Virus record (IMG/VR): IMGVR_UViG_3300035698_011887
Coordinates: 1 to 52,221 of that record
DNA length: 52,221 bases
Source: a virus
Reading direction: 5' to 3' (one strand)
Each line of letters opens with the position of its first letter. The first letter of the stretch is position 1. The notes under the pieces were generated by a model, which ran no database searches, was not told the origin of the DNA, and saw only the letters and a program-made list of their open reading frames with translations. The translations under genes were made by a program, and so were the position numbers. Shown here piece after piece: positions 39,449-47,516 of the stretch.

Positions 39449-40576
39449 CTATGCATATTTTGGTTTTCTGTTTAGTCTTATTTCTTCTTCAATATTATTC
39501 CATGTCTCACCAACAAGTAATTGCAAATCCTTTTCAAGATTATTTAATTCGATTTGGTTAATCAGACTTTCCCTTGTTCCTTCCAGTTTAAAATCAGGAG
39601 CTTTAATTATACGTCCGGGTGCTTTCTTTTTAAAGATGCCATTTTCTAACAGGAAGTCTATGTTTGAAGATAGGTCATCAACTCCATAGTCATCAAATAT
39701 TGGGAAGTCAACTAAGCGTTTCTTACCAGTCAATTTATTCTTAGTTAGCTTTGCTCTTGTGTTGACACCAATAGCTCTCTTCCTTTTGAGGAATGTTTTG
39801 ATAACAGATAACCACAATTCGTGTGTGCTGTAAAACTTCAAAGCTTTTCCACCACTTCTTGTCTTGTCTGTAAATCCGAATCCTATATTGTCCCTTGTCT
39901 GTGATATGATTATGACAAGAGCTTCCATGTCTTTGATGTCTCTGCAAATGACTCGCAGGACTTCACCTATCATTTTTGGCTTTTCAAGTTTGTAACTTCC
40001 TTTTTGTTTTATGGGCTTGTCATCGTCATCAACTTTTACTTTCCCACTTTCCTTTGCCATCTGCATTGCTCTTTTTCTTTCTTCAATTGAGGTGAGAGCA
40101 TCCAGACTATCAAGGATATAAATAAATGGTCTGCCCTTTTGTATTGCTGCTACTATGTTGCCATAAAAGTCTTGAATCGTATCGGATACCACTTCCATAT
40201 CTATTCTGTTACTTGTCCGATGACCAAATAGATATTCAAGATTGAACTCAAGAGCGGCTTCAACGTCATCATAATAGAAAGCATAATCATCAAACCTTTT
40301 GAATATTGACATTTCCGCACAGCAAGATAAAGCCAGCATTGTTTTTCCTGATGAACTGTCCCCAATTAGATTGACAAGTTTTCCGAGTCCATAGCCACCA
40401 TTAGGATTGTCTGAGCAAGCACAGTTTAATAAAGTAGAACCAGTTGGAATAAGATTGTCTGTATTTATTTTCTCTTTTACTCGAATCTTTATTTTTTCTT
40501 TAGTTAAGTTTCGTATCTGAGCCGTGACTGATTTCTTTTTCAGCGTTGGTTTCTTCTTTAGTATTAGCTTTGCCAT
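39449..40576 (-). CDS. RecA-like recombinase (UvsX type) with N-terminal basic tag
   Basis: The start is ATG 40576, seven bases after GGAG. The 375-residue protein opens MAKLILKKKPTLKKK, a tag shared with two other proteins here. The core has LIPTGSTLLNCACSD, Walker A LIGDSSSGKTMLAL (about residue 76), an acidic DDVEAALE, Walker B FIYILDSLDAL and a Q/L2-like region VIIISQTRDNIGFG, in the order of RecA/UvsX. It promotes strand exchange and recombination-dependent replication together with the SSB gene upstream. Confidence 0.85.
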   Translation of the reverse strand: MAKLILKKKPTLKKKSVTAQIRNLTKEKIKIRVKEKINTDNLIPTGSTLLNCACSDNPNGGYGLGKLVNLIGDSSSGKTMLALSCCAEMSIFKRFDDYAFYYDDVEAALEFNLEYLFGHRTSNRIDMEVVSDTIQDFYGNIVAAIQKGRPFIYILDSLDALTSIEERKRAMQMAKESGKVKVDDDDKPIKQKGSYKLEKPKMIGEVLRVICRDIKDMEALVIIISQTRDNIGFGFTDKTRSGGKALKFYSTHELWLSVIKTFLKRKRAIGVNTRAKLTKNKLTGKKRLVDFPIFDDYGVDDLSSNIDFLLENGIFKKKAPGRIIKAPDFKLEGTRESLINQIELNNLEKDLQLLVGETWNNIEEEIRLNRKPKYA

Positions 40577-40597
40577 GTCCATCTCCTTTTGAGTTGT

Positions 40598-40624
40598 GTG
40601 CACCGCAAGACTTCTACGGTGCAC
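40598..40624 (-). other. Intercistronic hairpin between SSB and RecA-like genes
   Basis: GTGCACCG (40598-40605) pairs perfectly with CGGTGCAC (40617-40624), 8 bp with an 11-base loop, within the 54-base gap between the SSB stop and the RecA-like start. No T run follows. It may stabilise the upstream SSB message or act as an attenuator, allowing unequal expression of the two genes. Confidence 0.6.
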
Positions 40625-40630
40625 AAGGAT

Positions 40631-41719
40631 TTATTTACTTCTCAGGACAAGTGGCTTTTTCTTTCCTTTAACAGCTTTTGGCTTAGCTTTCTTCTTTTTC
40701 TTAGCTTCTTCTAACCGTTGCTGTTCATCCGAACAGTCATCGTAAGAGTCACACTCTTCACATTGCTCGTACATATCACATTCAATACCAAACTTTGCTC
40801 CGTATGGACACTCACCCGCTGTTGACTCTTCTGGTTCAGTTTCTTCTTCGGCAGACTGCTCTTCTTCCTCTTCTTCGTCTGCAACCAGTTTATCTTCAGC
40901 GGCAGTTATTTCCTTTTGCTTTTCGTCTTCTTTTTTCTCTTCTTTGGGAGTAGGAACATCTTCCCCATTGAATGCTGCACTTACTTTGTCTTCATCAGGG
41001 TGCATTACAATAACATCATCCAAACAAAAGGAAGTGTCGAGAACTTCATCAGGAATTGGTTCATCTCTGTCAATAAATCTGTGACCTATCCATGCTTGAC
41101 TGTCTCTGTCCACTCCACTATCATCTTTATATGTACCAGACTTTGTAATTTCAAATGCAATTGATTTTCCAGTGTCCGGGTCGGAGAATATGACAGGAGC
41201 ACCCCCTTTAGGATTCTTTGCAATCGCATCAACATTCATTTCAAAGAAGAAATGAGCAACTTCAAAAATCTGTAGTCCTTTTTCTTCTTCTTCGGGAGTG
41301 TCGTGAACCCATACAAGATACACAGTTCTTCTCTTCGGAGCAATTGGTTTCCACTGTGCTTTTGTAAGTCTGTTCTTTCTGATGTAATCACAAATTGGGT
41401 CAGGAAGTTTGAAGTTCTTTACTTGACAAACAAATGGGTCATTTCCAACTCCAATGTTTTGATGAACCCATAAGTCAATGACGTAAGACAGTCTTCCCGG
41501 CTTGACTTTCGGATGATTGTCACCAGCAACGAAAGGAATGATGTCGATAAGATGTTCCCCATACTCAGGACGCCAGAACTCTATCCCCTCAGGAATTTCA
41601 TCCTTGAGAAAAACAGTTCCATATTCTGCACTGCCCGTATCATCCTTTGTTTCGATTGCTTCTTCATGCCTCTTTTCCAAATCTTTTTTGAGCTTCTTTA
41701 CTTGTTTTCTAAATGACAT
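40631..41719 (-). CDS. Single-stranded DNA-binding protein with acidic, Cys-rich and basic tail
   Basis: The 362-residue protein has an N-terminal basic coil (FRKQVKKLKKDLEKRHEEAI), a phage SSB core of about residues 40-250 (GIEFWRPEYGEHLIDIIPFV, VIDLWVHQNIGVGNDPFVC, PKRRTVYLVWVHDTP), then a strongly acidic stretch (ADEEEEEEQSAEEETEPEES), a Cys cluster (CPYGAKFGIECDMYEQCEEC) and a basic end (GKKKPLVLRSK). The acidic tail is expected to recruit replication proteins. The Cys cluster and the basic end after the acidic tail are extra. It precedes the RecA-like gene. Confidence 0.75.
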   Translation of the reverse strand: MSFRKQVKKLKKDLEKRHEEAIETKDDTGSAEYGTVFLKDEIPEGIEFWRPEYGEHLIDIIPFVAGDNHPKVKPGRLSYVIDLWVHQNIGVGNDPFVCQVKNFKLPDPICDYIRKNRLTKAQWKPIAPKRRTVYLVWVHDTPEEEEKGLQIFEVAHFFFEMNVDAIAKNPKGGAPVIFSDPDTGKSIAFEITKSGTYKDDSGVDRDSQAWIGHRFIDRDEPIPDEVLDTSFCLDDVIVMHPDEDKVSAAFNGEDVPTPKEEKKEDEKQKEITAAEDKLVADEEEEEEQSAEEETEPEESTAGECPYGAKFGIECDMYEQCEECDSYDDCSDEQQRLEEAKKKKKAKPKAVKGKKKPLVLRSK

Positions 41720-41942
41720 TACTTTTTACCTCCTGTTTGTTGTCCTGTAGTTCGTTGTGTGGATTTACCACTGGATTTTGTACAGCACCATTGTTTCGGA
41801 TATCCGCCCATGACCGGTCTTCTTTGCCTTCAACGTGTAAAAAGAATTTAATCTCTGTTTCCGGCAGTTCTGGATGCTCTGTATCTCTCAAAATCTTTTG
41901 TACTGCTTCGGATATTTCTCTCTTCTGTCTCAGTGAAAACAT
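41709..41942 (-). CDS. Hypothetical small protein
   Basis: The 77-residue protein starts at ATG 41942 behind AAAAGGAGG. It has an N-terminal helix (LRQKREISEAVQKILRDTEH) and a beta region (EIKFFLHVEGKEDRSWADIR) and a loose C-terminus. It overlaps the SSB start by 11 bases. I recognise similar small proteins in phage replication operons but no named family. Confidence 0.6.
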   Translation of the reverse strand: MFSLRQKREISEAVQKILRDTEHPELPETEIKFFLHVEGKEDRSWADIRNNGAVQNPVVNPHNELQDNKQEVKSNVI

Positions 41943-41943
41943 C

Positions 41944-42462
41944 TTACCTCCTTTTGATGTTAAGTTTGACTTTATTTAATCTTGGATTTTTGTCGAGTTC
42001 ATCTTCTACTACTTTGTGCATCTCACCAGATTTTACTTCATCAAAATCTTGCTTGGATACTTTAGGGTCTGCCCAGTATCCTGAGATGTAAAGCGACACA
42101 AGCCCTTCAAGAGACTTCTTTCTATGCTCAAAAGCTAACTTTGCTATAGATAGTGTATTCACTTCTTGATTTAAGTCAAGTAAGGTGTTGTTAGCCTCTT
42201 TATGTTTTGCTGTATCAACAACATATCCACGTACCGCAGTCTCAGTTAGCTTGACTTTGTTGCCTATCGTATCCCAGTTTTTTCTTGCATCACTGTCTAT
42301 CTCTGAGTCAATAAGAGCAAGATTCTCTTTCTGTCTATCCCGCTCTTTTGTCTTCTCAGCCCACTTTTCTCCATACTTCATTACAAGTCCAGCCTGACTT
42401 TTCAAGTTATGCTCTAAACTTGATAAATCAATTTCTAAATCCTTTTCGTAATTGTATTCCAT
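41944..42462 (-). CDS. Coiled-coil recombination-operon protein, possible mediator
   Basis: The 172-residue protein is mostly helical. The segment AFEHRKKSLEGLVSLYISGY, then WADP, matches a widespread phage protein encoded beside SSB and RecA genes (consensus ALEHRKKALENLV.LYLAGYFS.P). Its place resembles that of UvsY, the recombination mediator, but similarity to UvsY is not evident and the role is inference. GGAGGTGAC precedes ATG 42462 by about nine bases. Confidence 0.6.
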   Translation of the reverse strand: MEYNYEKDLEIDLSSLEHNLKSQAGLVMKYGEKWAEKTKERDRQKENLALIDSEIDSDARKNWDTIGNKVKLTETAVRGYVVDTAKHKEANNTLLDLNQEVNTLSIAKLAFEHRKKSLEGLVSLYISGYWADPKVSKQDFDEVKSGEMHKVVEDELDKNPRLNKVKLNIKRR

Positions 42463-42474
42463 CTTGTCACCTCC

Positions 42475-42700
42475 CTATTTGTATTCATTTATACGTTCTG
42501 TAAGTGCAGCATTTTTTCTTTTTTCATCTGCAAGATACCATTTTATGCTTGAATTATATGTTTTTAGGATATCAATTTCTTTTTCAGCCTTCTTTAATTT
42601 ATCATTGCAAAGGGGGGTCGTTTGTGATGTACCACATTCCCCCTACACAAGATAAAGACATTAGAAAGACCACTAATATTATGGAAATAGTTAATTTCAT
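42475..42700 (-). CDS. Small membrane-anchored coiled-coil protein with a homopolymer frameshift
   Basis: ATG 42700 lies one base after the clamp loader stop. The first frame gives 32 residues with a membrane or lipobox-like start (MKLTISIILVVFLMSLSC) and stops at 42602. The next frame, open to 42475, continues as a coiled coil (DKLKKAEKEIDILKTYNSSI, DEKRKNAALTERINEYK). Removing one base from the six-G run (42612-42617, + strand) fuses them into 74 residues with the design of an i-spanin: one membrane span plus periplasmic coil. Either a sequencing error, a pseudogene or a shift. Confidence 0.5.
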
Positions 42701-42701
42701 C

Positions 42702-43667
42702 TTAAAACCTTACGTCCTGTTCGCTTTGTTCCTGACACGCAAAGAAGCATCCTAATGTCACTCCTGCTCTGCCAGTGTACATAAAACTGTCGGTAAAACA
42801 CGCAATGATACTTGCGAGTCCAACAGGAACCCCACCATGATTTAACAGCACTGAGTTGAGATAGCCAAGTATCGCATATCGTATTGATTCTGGCTCCCCT
42901 TTCAGATTCTTCAAGAGCTTTCTTACCTTCGTCCATTTGTTTATGACTGACAATTTTGGGTCAATCAATGCTTGACATATTTCTTTTATGGAAGCTTCAG
43001 ACACAATAAGATTTTCAATAGCATCCACCGCTTTCTCTTCGTCTTCCATATCAATCACACCATCAAATAAGGATAGAGCTTGTCCTGCACTTCCCCAACA
43101 TGACTTAGCAATCTTTCTCAGTACTGAAATATGATATTCCTTTTTGTCTTTTTCGGCAACTGTCTTGAGCAATCGAATGACTTGACTTCGTATTAATGGC
43201 TTCAGTTCGATTTCATGGCATCTTCTTCTGATTGCTTTAAGTGTGTTTGGTTTAATAGTTGATGGTTCAGAAGTACACAAAACAAAGTGTGCATGTTCTG
43301 GTGGCTCTTCAAGCAGTTTAAGGAGAGCTTCAAGAGCGGGACCAGTAATCATGTGGCATTCATCAAGAAGATATAATTTCTTATCCCCTACCATTGGAGC
43401 ATAGCCAACATTCTCTGCTATCTTGCGGATAGTATCAATACCACGTGTGTTTGCTGTGTTGTATTCGTAGAAGTCTGCCCCTGCTATTTTAAGGTGTTCC
43501 TTTATAATTCTTGCAAGTGTAGTTTTTCCACCTCCGGGCAATCCAGTAAAGAAAAAGCTTGAGGGAACATTATCCCTATCAAGGACAGAGGCGAGACTCT
43601 TAATTGCTGTTTCATTTCCGACCACATCATCCAGTATTTTCGGACGGTATTTCACCTGTAAAGTCAT
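42702..43667 (-). CDS. Clamp loader ATPase, DnaX/gp44-like
   Basis: The 321-residue AAA+ protein has VKYRPKILDDVVGNETAIKS, Walker A GLPGGGKTTLARI (about residues 42-54), Walker B KLYLLDECHMI, sensor 1 HFVLCTSEPSTIKPN, and an SRC-like RRRCHEIELKP, followed by the lid and a C-terminal collar domain. The bacterial DnaX zinc site is missing, as in T4 gp44 and archaeal RFC small subunits. It loads the clamp encoded at 48445-49503. ATG 43667 overlaps the previous stop (TAATG). Confidence 0.87.
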   Translation of the reverse strand: MTLQVKYRPKILDDVVGNETAIKSLASVLDRDNVPSSFFFTGLPGGGKTTLARIIKEHLKIAGADFYEYNTANTRGIDTIRKIAENVGYAPMVGDKKLYLLDECHMITGPALEALLKLLEEPPEHAHFVLCTSEPSTIKPNTLKAIRRRCHEIELKPLIRSQVIRLLKTVAEKDKKEYHISVLRKIAKSCWGSAGQALSLFDGVIDMEDEEKAVDAIENLIVSEASIKEICQALIDPKLSVINKWTKVRKLLKNLKGEPESIRYAILGYLNSVLLNHGGVPVGLASIIACFTDSFMYTGRAGVTLGCFFACQEQSEQDVRF

Positions 43668-43819
43668 TATGCCTCCTCAACATCATGTTTGTCGATATGT
43701 CGTTTTATTACTGAACCATTAGGAAGTTTTACACGTACAGTTTCTTCATTCACTTTGACAACTTCACCCTTGCCTCGATTGCTTCCCAATCTAAAAGTAA
43801 CCATTGTTCCTACCTTCAT
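43667..43819 (-). CDS. SH3/KOW-like small protein (50 aa)
   Basis: ATG 43819 follows GGAGGT by five bases. The product has a small beta-barrel pattern: MKVGTMVTFRLGSNRGKGEV, then NEETVRVKLPNGSVIKRHID. This is like KOW/Tudor-type or hypervirulence-associated domains that bind nucleic acid. Its stop overlaps the clamp loader start, so the two are coupled. Confidence 0.6.
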   Translation of the reverse strand: MKVGTMVTFRLGSNRGKGEVVKVNEETVRVKLPNGSVIKRHIDKHDVEEA

Positions 43820-43882
43820 TTAATACCTCCTTCTCCCCATTGATTCGTTTTTTAATATCTCGGTTGCTCTTCCTGGTCCCAT
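43820..43882 (-). CDS. Possible 20-codon peptide gene
   Basis: ATG 43882 stands after AAAGGAGATAT and opens a 20-codon frame (MGPGRATEILKNESMGRRRY) whose final codons are the ribosome site of the next gene. The good ribosome site favours translation. It may serve only to couple the genes. Too short for a family call. Confidence 0.3.
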   Translation of the reverse strand: MGPGRATEILKNESMGRRRY

Positions 43883-43894
43883 ATATCTCCTTTC

Positions 43895-44113
43895 TCAAAT
43901 CTTAAAAGAACCATCCAAAAATCTGATTTTAATTTCCATATTTATATAACCAGTTGGTGCAATAGTATTCCAATACTCAGTTGGCACTTCTTCTGTCTCA
44001 CAACTACTTGCAATTTCAAATCTGGTAACTTCATCTGAATTTTTTATGGCTTTAACCATATTTTTTAATACAACAAGTAATTTCTTCTTATTTTTTCCAA
44101 TCTGTTTTGTCAT
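43895..44113 (-). CDS. Hypothetical small protein
   Basis: The start is ATG 44113, six bases after GGGAG and inside the polymerase 3' end. The 72-residue protein has a basic N-terminal helix (KQIGKNKKKLLVVLKNMVKA) and a beta C-terminus (PTGYINMEIKIRFLDGSFKI). No family recognised. It lies between polymerase and clamp loader genes. Confidence 0.55.
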   Translation of the reverse strand: MTKQIGKNKKKLLVVLKNMVKAIKNSDEVTRFEIASSCETEEVPTEYWNTIAPTGYINMEIKIRFLDGSFKI

Positions 44114-46727
44114 ACCAACTCCCATCTATTTCTGTTATTTCGTGGTCTATTTTAAGTGGCACAATAATCCAATCAAATTCTTTCCGCACTCTCACTGTGC
44201 CAATATCATTTATTAGCCATATTATCTCTTCCTCTTCAGGCGGATACAAGTCATTTACAATCGAGTCATATATTTGTCCAATTGGTTTTGTCTTCAGTTT
44301 ACGCTTTTCGATTTCCTTTAACAGTTCTATCAATGTCCACAGTAGTATATGGAAGGCACTTCCCTGTGATTGATAATTGGTACAATCATTATTTGTCATG
44401 TATCCTCTGAAAACAAATCCAAGATGGGTCTCAATGAATCCTTGCTTTCGATACAGACGGTTTATTTTCCCCTTCCATTTTTTATAATGAGGGAATCTTT
44501 CGTCCCAAAATATTCTTTCTACTTCTTTGCAATGCTCAACAAATGCATTGTAATTATTAACACCTTTCATTCTCAAGTGCTGTCCTAATGTTATGCCTGA
44601 AGCTAATTTGAGTTTAATACAATTGTCCCACAAGTTCTTTGCACATGAACCATACCAGTCTCCATAGAACTCAGGAAAGACCCACTGATTCTTTGCATAG
44701 AATCGAATCTCTTTTGTTACCTCGTTTCTTTTCAGTTTCCACAAGTCAGCAGCAGTGTCCCTATGCATATTGTTTTCAGCAGCAGACACATATTTTATTA
44801 GATTCTTGTCCAAGTTGTAGCAAGTGCTTGTCGCTACTTCTATACCACTGAAGTCACTCTCAAGTATCTTCCATCCTTTTGATGGGATGATGCCTGAGCG
44901 AGTATATTTCTTTGCTTCTTCATCTCTCTTTGGAACGTTTGCAAAGTTTGGTCTGTCTGTGCTTGGTCTGTATGTTACAGGAATATTTAAGTTGGAAAAG
45001 GGGTGCATCTTACCATCATATGTCTCTCGCTTGAACTGAGCTACATATGTGCCTCTAACTTTATCTAATTTTCTAAAGAGCAATAGTTTTTCAGCAAATG
45101 GTGAATTAATTTTAGCGAGGGCTTCTTTGTCTGTTGAGTAACTTCCTTTAGCTGTTAATATCTTTGGCATTTTTAGGATGTCATAGAATAGTATCCCCAA
45201 ATCTTTTGATGAAGTGTTACTGAGTTTCCTTCCTGTTGCTTTTCTGAATACTCCAGCTTCTTCTCCTTCGTTCAGATACGTTTGAAGCTTGGCAATTCTC
45301 TTGTCAATCTCTCCTGTTCCTTCCTTTGTTGACAAAGATTCGTAATACTCTTCACTGACACAAATACCATTTTGTTCAACTTTAGATAGAGCTAACGTCC
45401 CATCATGTAGCAGATAGTATGCATCAATCATTTTCTTTTTCTTTTTAAGACCAGTCATAACGTCTGATTCAAATTGCTGTTCCTGTTTCTTAAATAAATT
45501 AAAGGAAAACAAGGAATCTAAAGCATTATAATGAAGTAAGTCTGAAAGGTCTGCCTTCTCTATTTTATTAAAAGCATTGGAAGTAGGAACTTTCAGAAAT
45601 CTTTTTACTTTAGCATCATAAGGAAAGACACCAAAATTAACATATGTTTGGAAGTTTAATGAAGTGTACCCAGAACGATTATCAAGAATATGTGAAGCGA
45701 GCATTGAATCCCAAGTCCATCCTTTAATCCTGACATTCAATAGAGTTGATGACCATACATCCTCAAACTTGATATTGTGTGCTATCTTACCAATGTTTTC
45801 ATTTTGCAGTATCCTTCGCCATCTCTTTCGTATCTGTTTAAATTGAAAAGAAGACCAGTGAGTTTTATAATTGAAAGGAAAGGAGAGGGCTTCGTCCCCA
45901 CAGCAAACAGAGATTGTGGATATCTTATGTCCGGGAGCGTATGGCTTGAGACCAGTTGTTTCATAGTCGAAAGCTAAATGTTCTGGCTCTTCCTCAAGAA
46001 CATTGTCCAGTACATCACAAACAGAATCAAAATTATACAAGCAGGTAACTTGTTTATTCTCATCCTGATATGTAAACGGCTCCAACTTCAATGCCTCCAC
46101 AGCATTCTTAACATCACGTTCCCAACAAGACACAAGATTTTTATCCTTGCTGCTTCTAATAATATATGACGGATGATACATAGGTAGAATGTATGCACCC
46201 GTTTCTCTGTCAGGGATACAAATCCCTCTCCATCTGTTAGCCGTCAACGTCTTGAACTTCCCCATGTAGAAGGATTGAATCGCTTTTCCACCAAGCAACC
46301 AAATAAACTTAGGCTTGTAATCTTTGATTGCTTTAGTTACAAGAGGACGGCAATATGCTAACTCCGCTTTAGTTGGTGGTCTATTCTTTGTGCCTGTAGT
46401 AGTCTTTTCAAATGGACGACAAGCTAAAGCGTTTGTTTTCCAGAAATCTACATCTAAATCCAGCCCATACTTTTTAAGCTCTTCTCTTTTCCATTGTCCT
46501 GCTTTGCCTACAAGTTGCTTTCCTAATTTGTCTTCATTGCCACCTGGGGATTCTGCAACTATTAAACATTTCTTTTTTCCATGTCCAGTAGGCTTCATCT
46601 TTGGAGAGTTGACTTTGCGATAGAGTCCACATTTATAACACTCAGGGTCTTTCGACTCAGTGATTTCAAAGTCTGACTCTTCTATCCCTTCCTCTTCAAA
46701 GAAATTATATTGTTTGTCTTTTGGCAT
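44088..46727 (-). CDS. DNA polymerase I (family A) with N-terminal uracil-DNA glycosylase domain
   Basis: The 879-residue protein has an N-terminal UDG family 4-like domain (about 25-215: CYKCGLYRK for the Fe-S ligands, LIVAESPGGNEDKLGKQLVG, MYHPSYIIRSS). A 3'-5' exonuclease follows (AFDYETTGLKPYA, GKIAHNIKFEDVW, HYNALDSLFSF). The polymerase part has motif A LESDFSGIEVA, motif B RFYAKNQWVFPEFYG and motif C QIYDSIVND. Motif C has Tyr and Ser where bacterial Pol I has HDE; the catalytic Asp is kept. SPO1-like phages have comparable UDG-polymerase fusions. This is the replicative polymerase. Confidence 0.9.
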   Translation of the reverse strand: MPKDKQYNFFEEEGIEESDFEITESKDPECYKCGLYRKVNSPKMKPTGHGKKKCLIVAESPGGNEDKLGKQLVGKAGQWKREELKKYGLDLDVDFWKTNALACRPFEKTTTGTKNRPPTKAELAYCRPLVTKAIKDYKPKFIWLLGGKAIQSFYMGKFKTLTANRWRGICIPDRETGAYILPMYHPSYIIRSSKDKNLVSCWERDVKNAVEALKLEPFTYQDENKQVTCLYNFDSVCDVLDNVLEEEPEHLAFDYETTGLKPYAPGHKISTISVCCGDEALSFPFNYKTHWSSFQFKQIRKRWRRILQNENIGKIAHNIKFEDVWSSTLLNVRIKGWTWDSMLASHILDNRSGYTSLNFQTYVNFGVFPYDAKVKRFLKVPTSNAFNKIEKADLSDLLHYNALDSLFSFNLFKKQEQQFESDVMTGLKKKKKMIDAYYLLHDGTLALSKVEQNGICVSEEYYESLSTKEGTGEIDKRIAKLQTYLNEGEEAGVFRKATGRKLSNTSSKDLGILFYDILKMPKILTAKGSYSTDKEALAKINSPFAEKLLLFRKLDKVRGTYVAQFKRETYDGKMHPFSNLNIPVTYRPSTDRPNFANVPKRDEEAKKYTRSGIIPSKGWKILESDFSGIEVATSTCYNLDKNLIKYVSAAENNMHRDTAADLWKLKRNEVTKEIRFYAKNQWVFPEFYGDWYGSCAKNLWDNCIKLKLASGITLGQHLRMKGVNNYNAFVEHCKEVERIFWDERFPHYKKWKGKINRLYRKQGFIETHLGFVFRGYMTNNDCTNYQSQGSAFHILLWTLIELLKEIEKRKLKTKPIGQIYDSIVNDLYPPEEEEIIWLINDIGTVRVRKEFDWIIVPLKIDHEITEIDGSWYDKTDWKK

Positions 46728-46803
46728 TAAATAAATGTCCTATATTCTTAATATTTTTCGTTCTAAATTACTTGGAACTTTTTTGTCACGGTTCATTGAT
46801 ACA

Positions 46804-47049
46804 TTATAAATCATTCTCCCAGGCACATCCGCTCCACCCACCTTTTCCTTTAGTGTTCATTGTGCCTTTTTCAAGCCTGCCAAATATACTGGTGTTGGAT
46901 GGATAGGCCATCCGGATGCATGAAAAACCATCTGCGCCAACCGTAAGGAAGGCACAACATTCTTCACCCTTCCCCATTTTGCAAATATTTTCTGCTTCAT
47001 CACCAGACATTTGAACTTCGGTTGAAAAGTCTCCTACGATTTTTTCCAT
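46804..47049 (-). CDS. Small Cys-containing protein 1
   Basis: ATG 47049 follows AAGGAG by about seven bases. The 81-residue protein has six cysteines (ICKMGKGEECCAFLTVGADG, FSCIRMAY) and a C-terminal GKGGWSGCAWE. No signal peptide. No family recognised. It is the first of a group of small Cys-rich proteins, each behind a leader with a shared motif, inserted between polymerase and clamp genes. Confidence 0.62.
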   Translation of the reverse strand: MEKIVGDFSTEVQMSGDEAENICKMGKGEECCAFLTVGADGFSCIRMAYPSNTSIFGRLEKGTMNTKGKGGWSGCAWENDL

Positions 47050-47068
47050 AATAGTCTCCTTGATTTAT

Positions 47069-47086
47069 AATGATTGAGCTGACCTG
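47069..47086 (-). promoter_or_regulatory. Shared leader motif, copy A
   Basis: The 18 bases here agree with copy B (47475-47492) in 16 positions; the - strand consensus is CAGGTYAGCTCAAYCATT. It precedes the ribosome site of the gene at 46804-47049. Whether it is a promoter or an RNA element is not clear. It overlaps the 3' arm of the hairpin at 47078-47142. Confidence 0.42.
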
Positions 47087-47142
47087 AACCAAAAGCCACA
47101 AAAAAGATCTTATCCTTAAATCTCTCGGCTTTTGGTGTCAGC
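47078..47142 (-). other. Long inverted repeat in the 46804-47049 leader
   Basis: GCTGAC (47078-47083) pairs with GTCAGC (47137-47142) and ACCAAAAGCC (47088-47097) with GGCTTTTGGT (47127-47136), 16 bp broken by a four-base bulge, with a 29-base loop. It lies in the gap between two Cys-rich genes and may act as a terminator for the upstream gene or a leader structure. Confidence 0.55.
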
Positions 47143-47165
47143 CGTCCAGCGGTTTATTATATTTT

Positions 47166-47456
47166 TCAGTCATTAATTCTGAAGCCACCATCAATACTAA
47201 TTTTATCAAATAAACTTTTCCCGCAATCATGGCATAGATATTCGTCCCACGGCCCATAGTTGTAGCCGCTGGCAAGCCATTTTTTATTTTTGTGCAAGCA
47301 CTTACGTTGTCTTTCTCTAAATTCAATTTTTAACCTGCTTTCATTTCTTCTTTCTATACAATTCTCGTTTTTAGATTCAAATTTTGCTCTGTATTCGGGA
47401 CAATTAGCAGGGTCTTCAGGAAATATTTGGGGTATGTATCTATCTTTAGCTTTCAT
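47166..47456 (-). CDS. Small Cys-containing protein 2
   Basis: ATG 47456 follows GGAGGTAAATA. The 96-residue protein has CPEYRAKFESKNENCIERRN, a basic region (FRERQRKCLHKNKKWLASGY) and a CHDCG pair that may bind zinc with upstream Cys. No family recognised. The copy B leader motif lies 19-36 bases upstream of the start. Confidence 0.6.
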   Translation of the reverse strand: MKAKDRYIPQIFPEDPANCPEYRAKFESKNENCIERRNESRLKIEFRERQRKCLHKNKKWLASGYNYGPWDEYLCHDCGKSLFDKISIDGGFRIND

Positions 47457-47474
47457 TATTTACCTCCAGAATCT

Positions 47475-47492
47475 AATGGTTGAGCTAACCTG
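47475..47492 (-). promoter_or_regulatory. Shared leader motif, copy B
   Basis: It matches copy A in 16 of 18 bases and shares the 12-mer AATCTAATGGTT (47470-47481) with copy C. On the - strand GGTTAGCTCAACC is itself a short inverted repeat. It stands just upstream of the ribosome site of 47166-47456. Confidence 0.42.
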
Positions 47493-47516
47493 GCGCACTC
47501 TGCCTGGCAAGCTGAT

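Noticed and set aside
46740-46803. A 24-codon peptide frame between the polymerase and the first Cys-rich gene
   Set aside because: Its ATG lies inside the 3' end of the Cys-rich gene, its composition is plain and no ribosome site has good spacing.
47138-47326. A 62-codon - strand frame overlapping the 47166-47456 gene
   Set aside because: It overlaps a gene with a good ribosome site and Cys pattern, lacks its own site, and only its last 11 codons are outside that gene.
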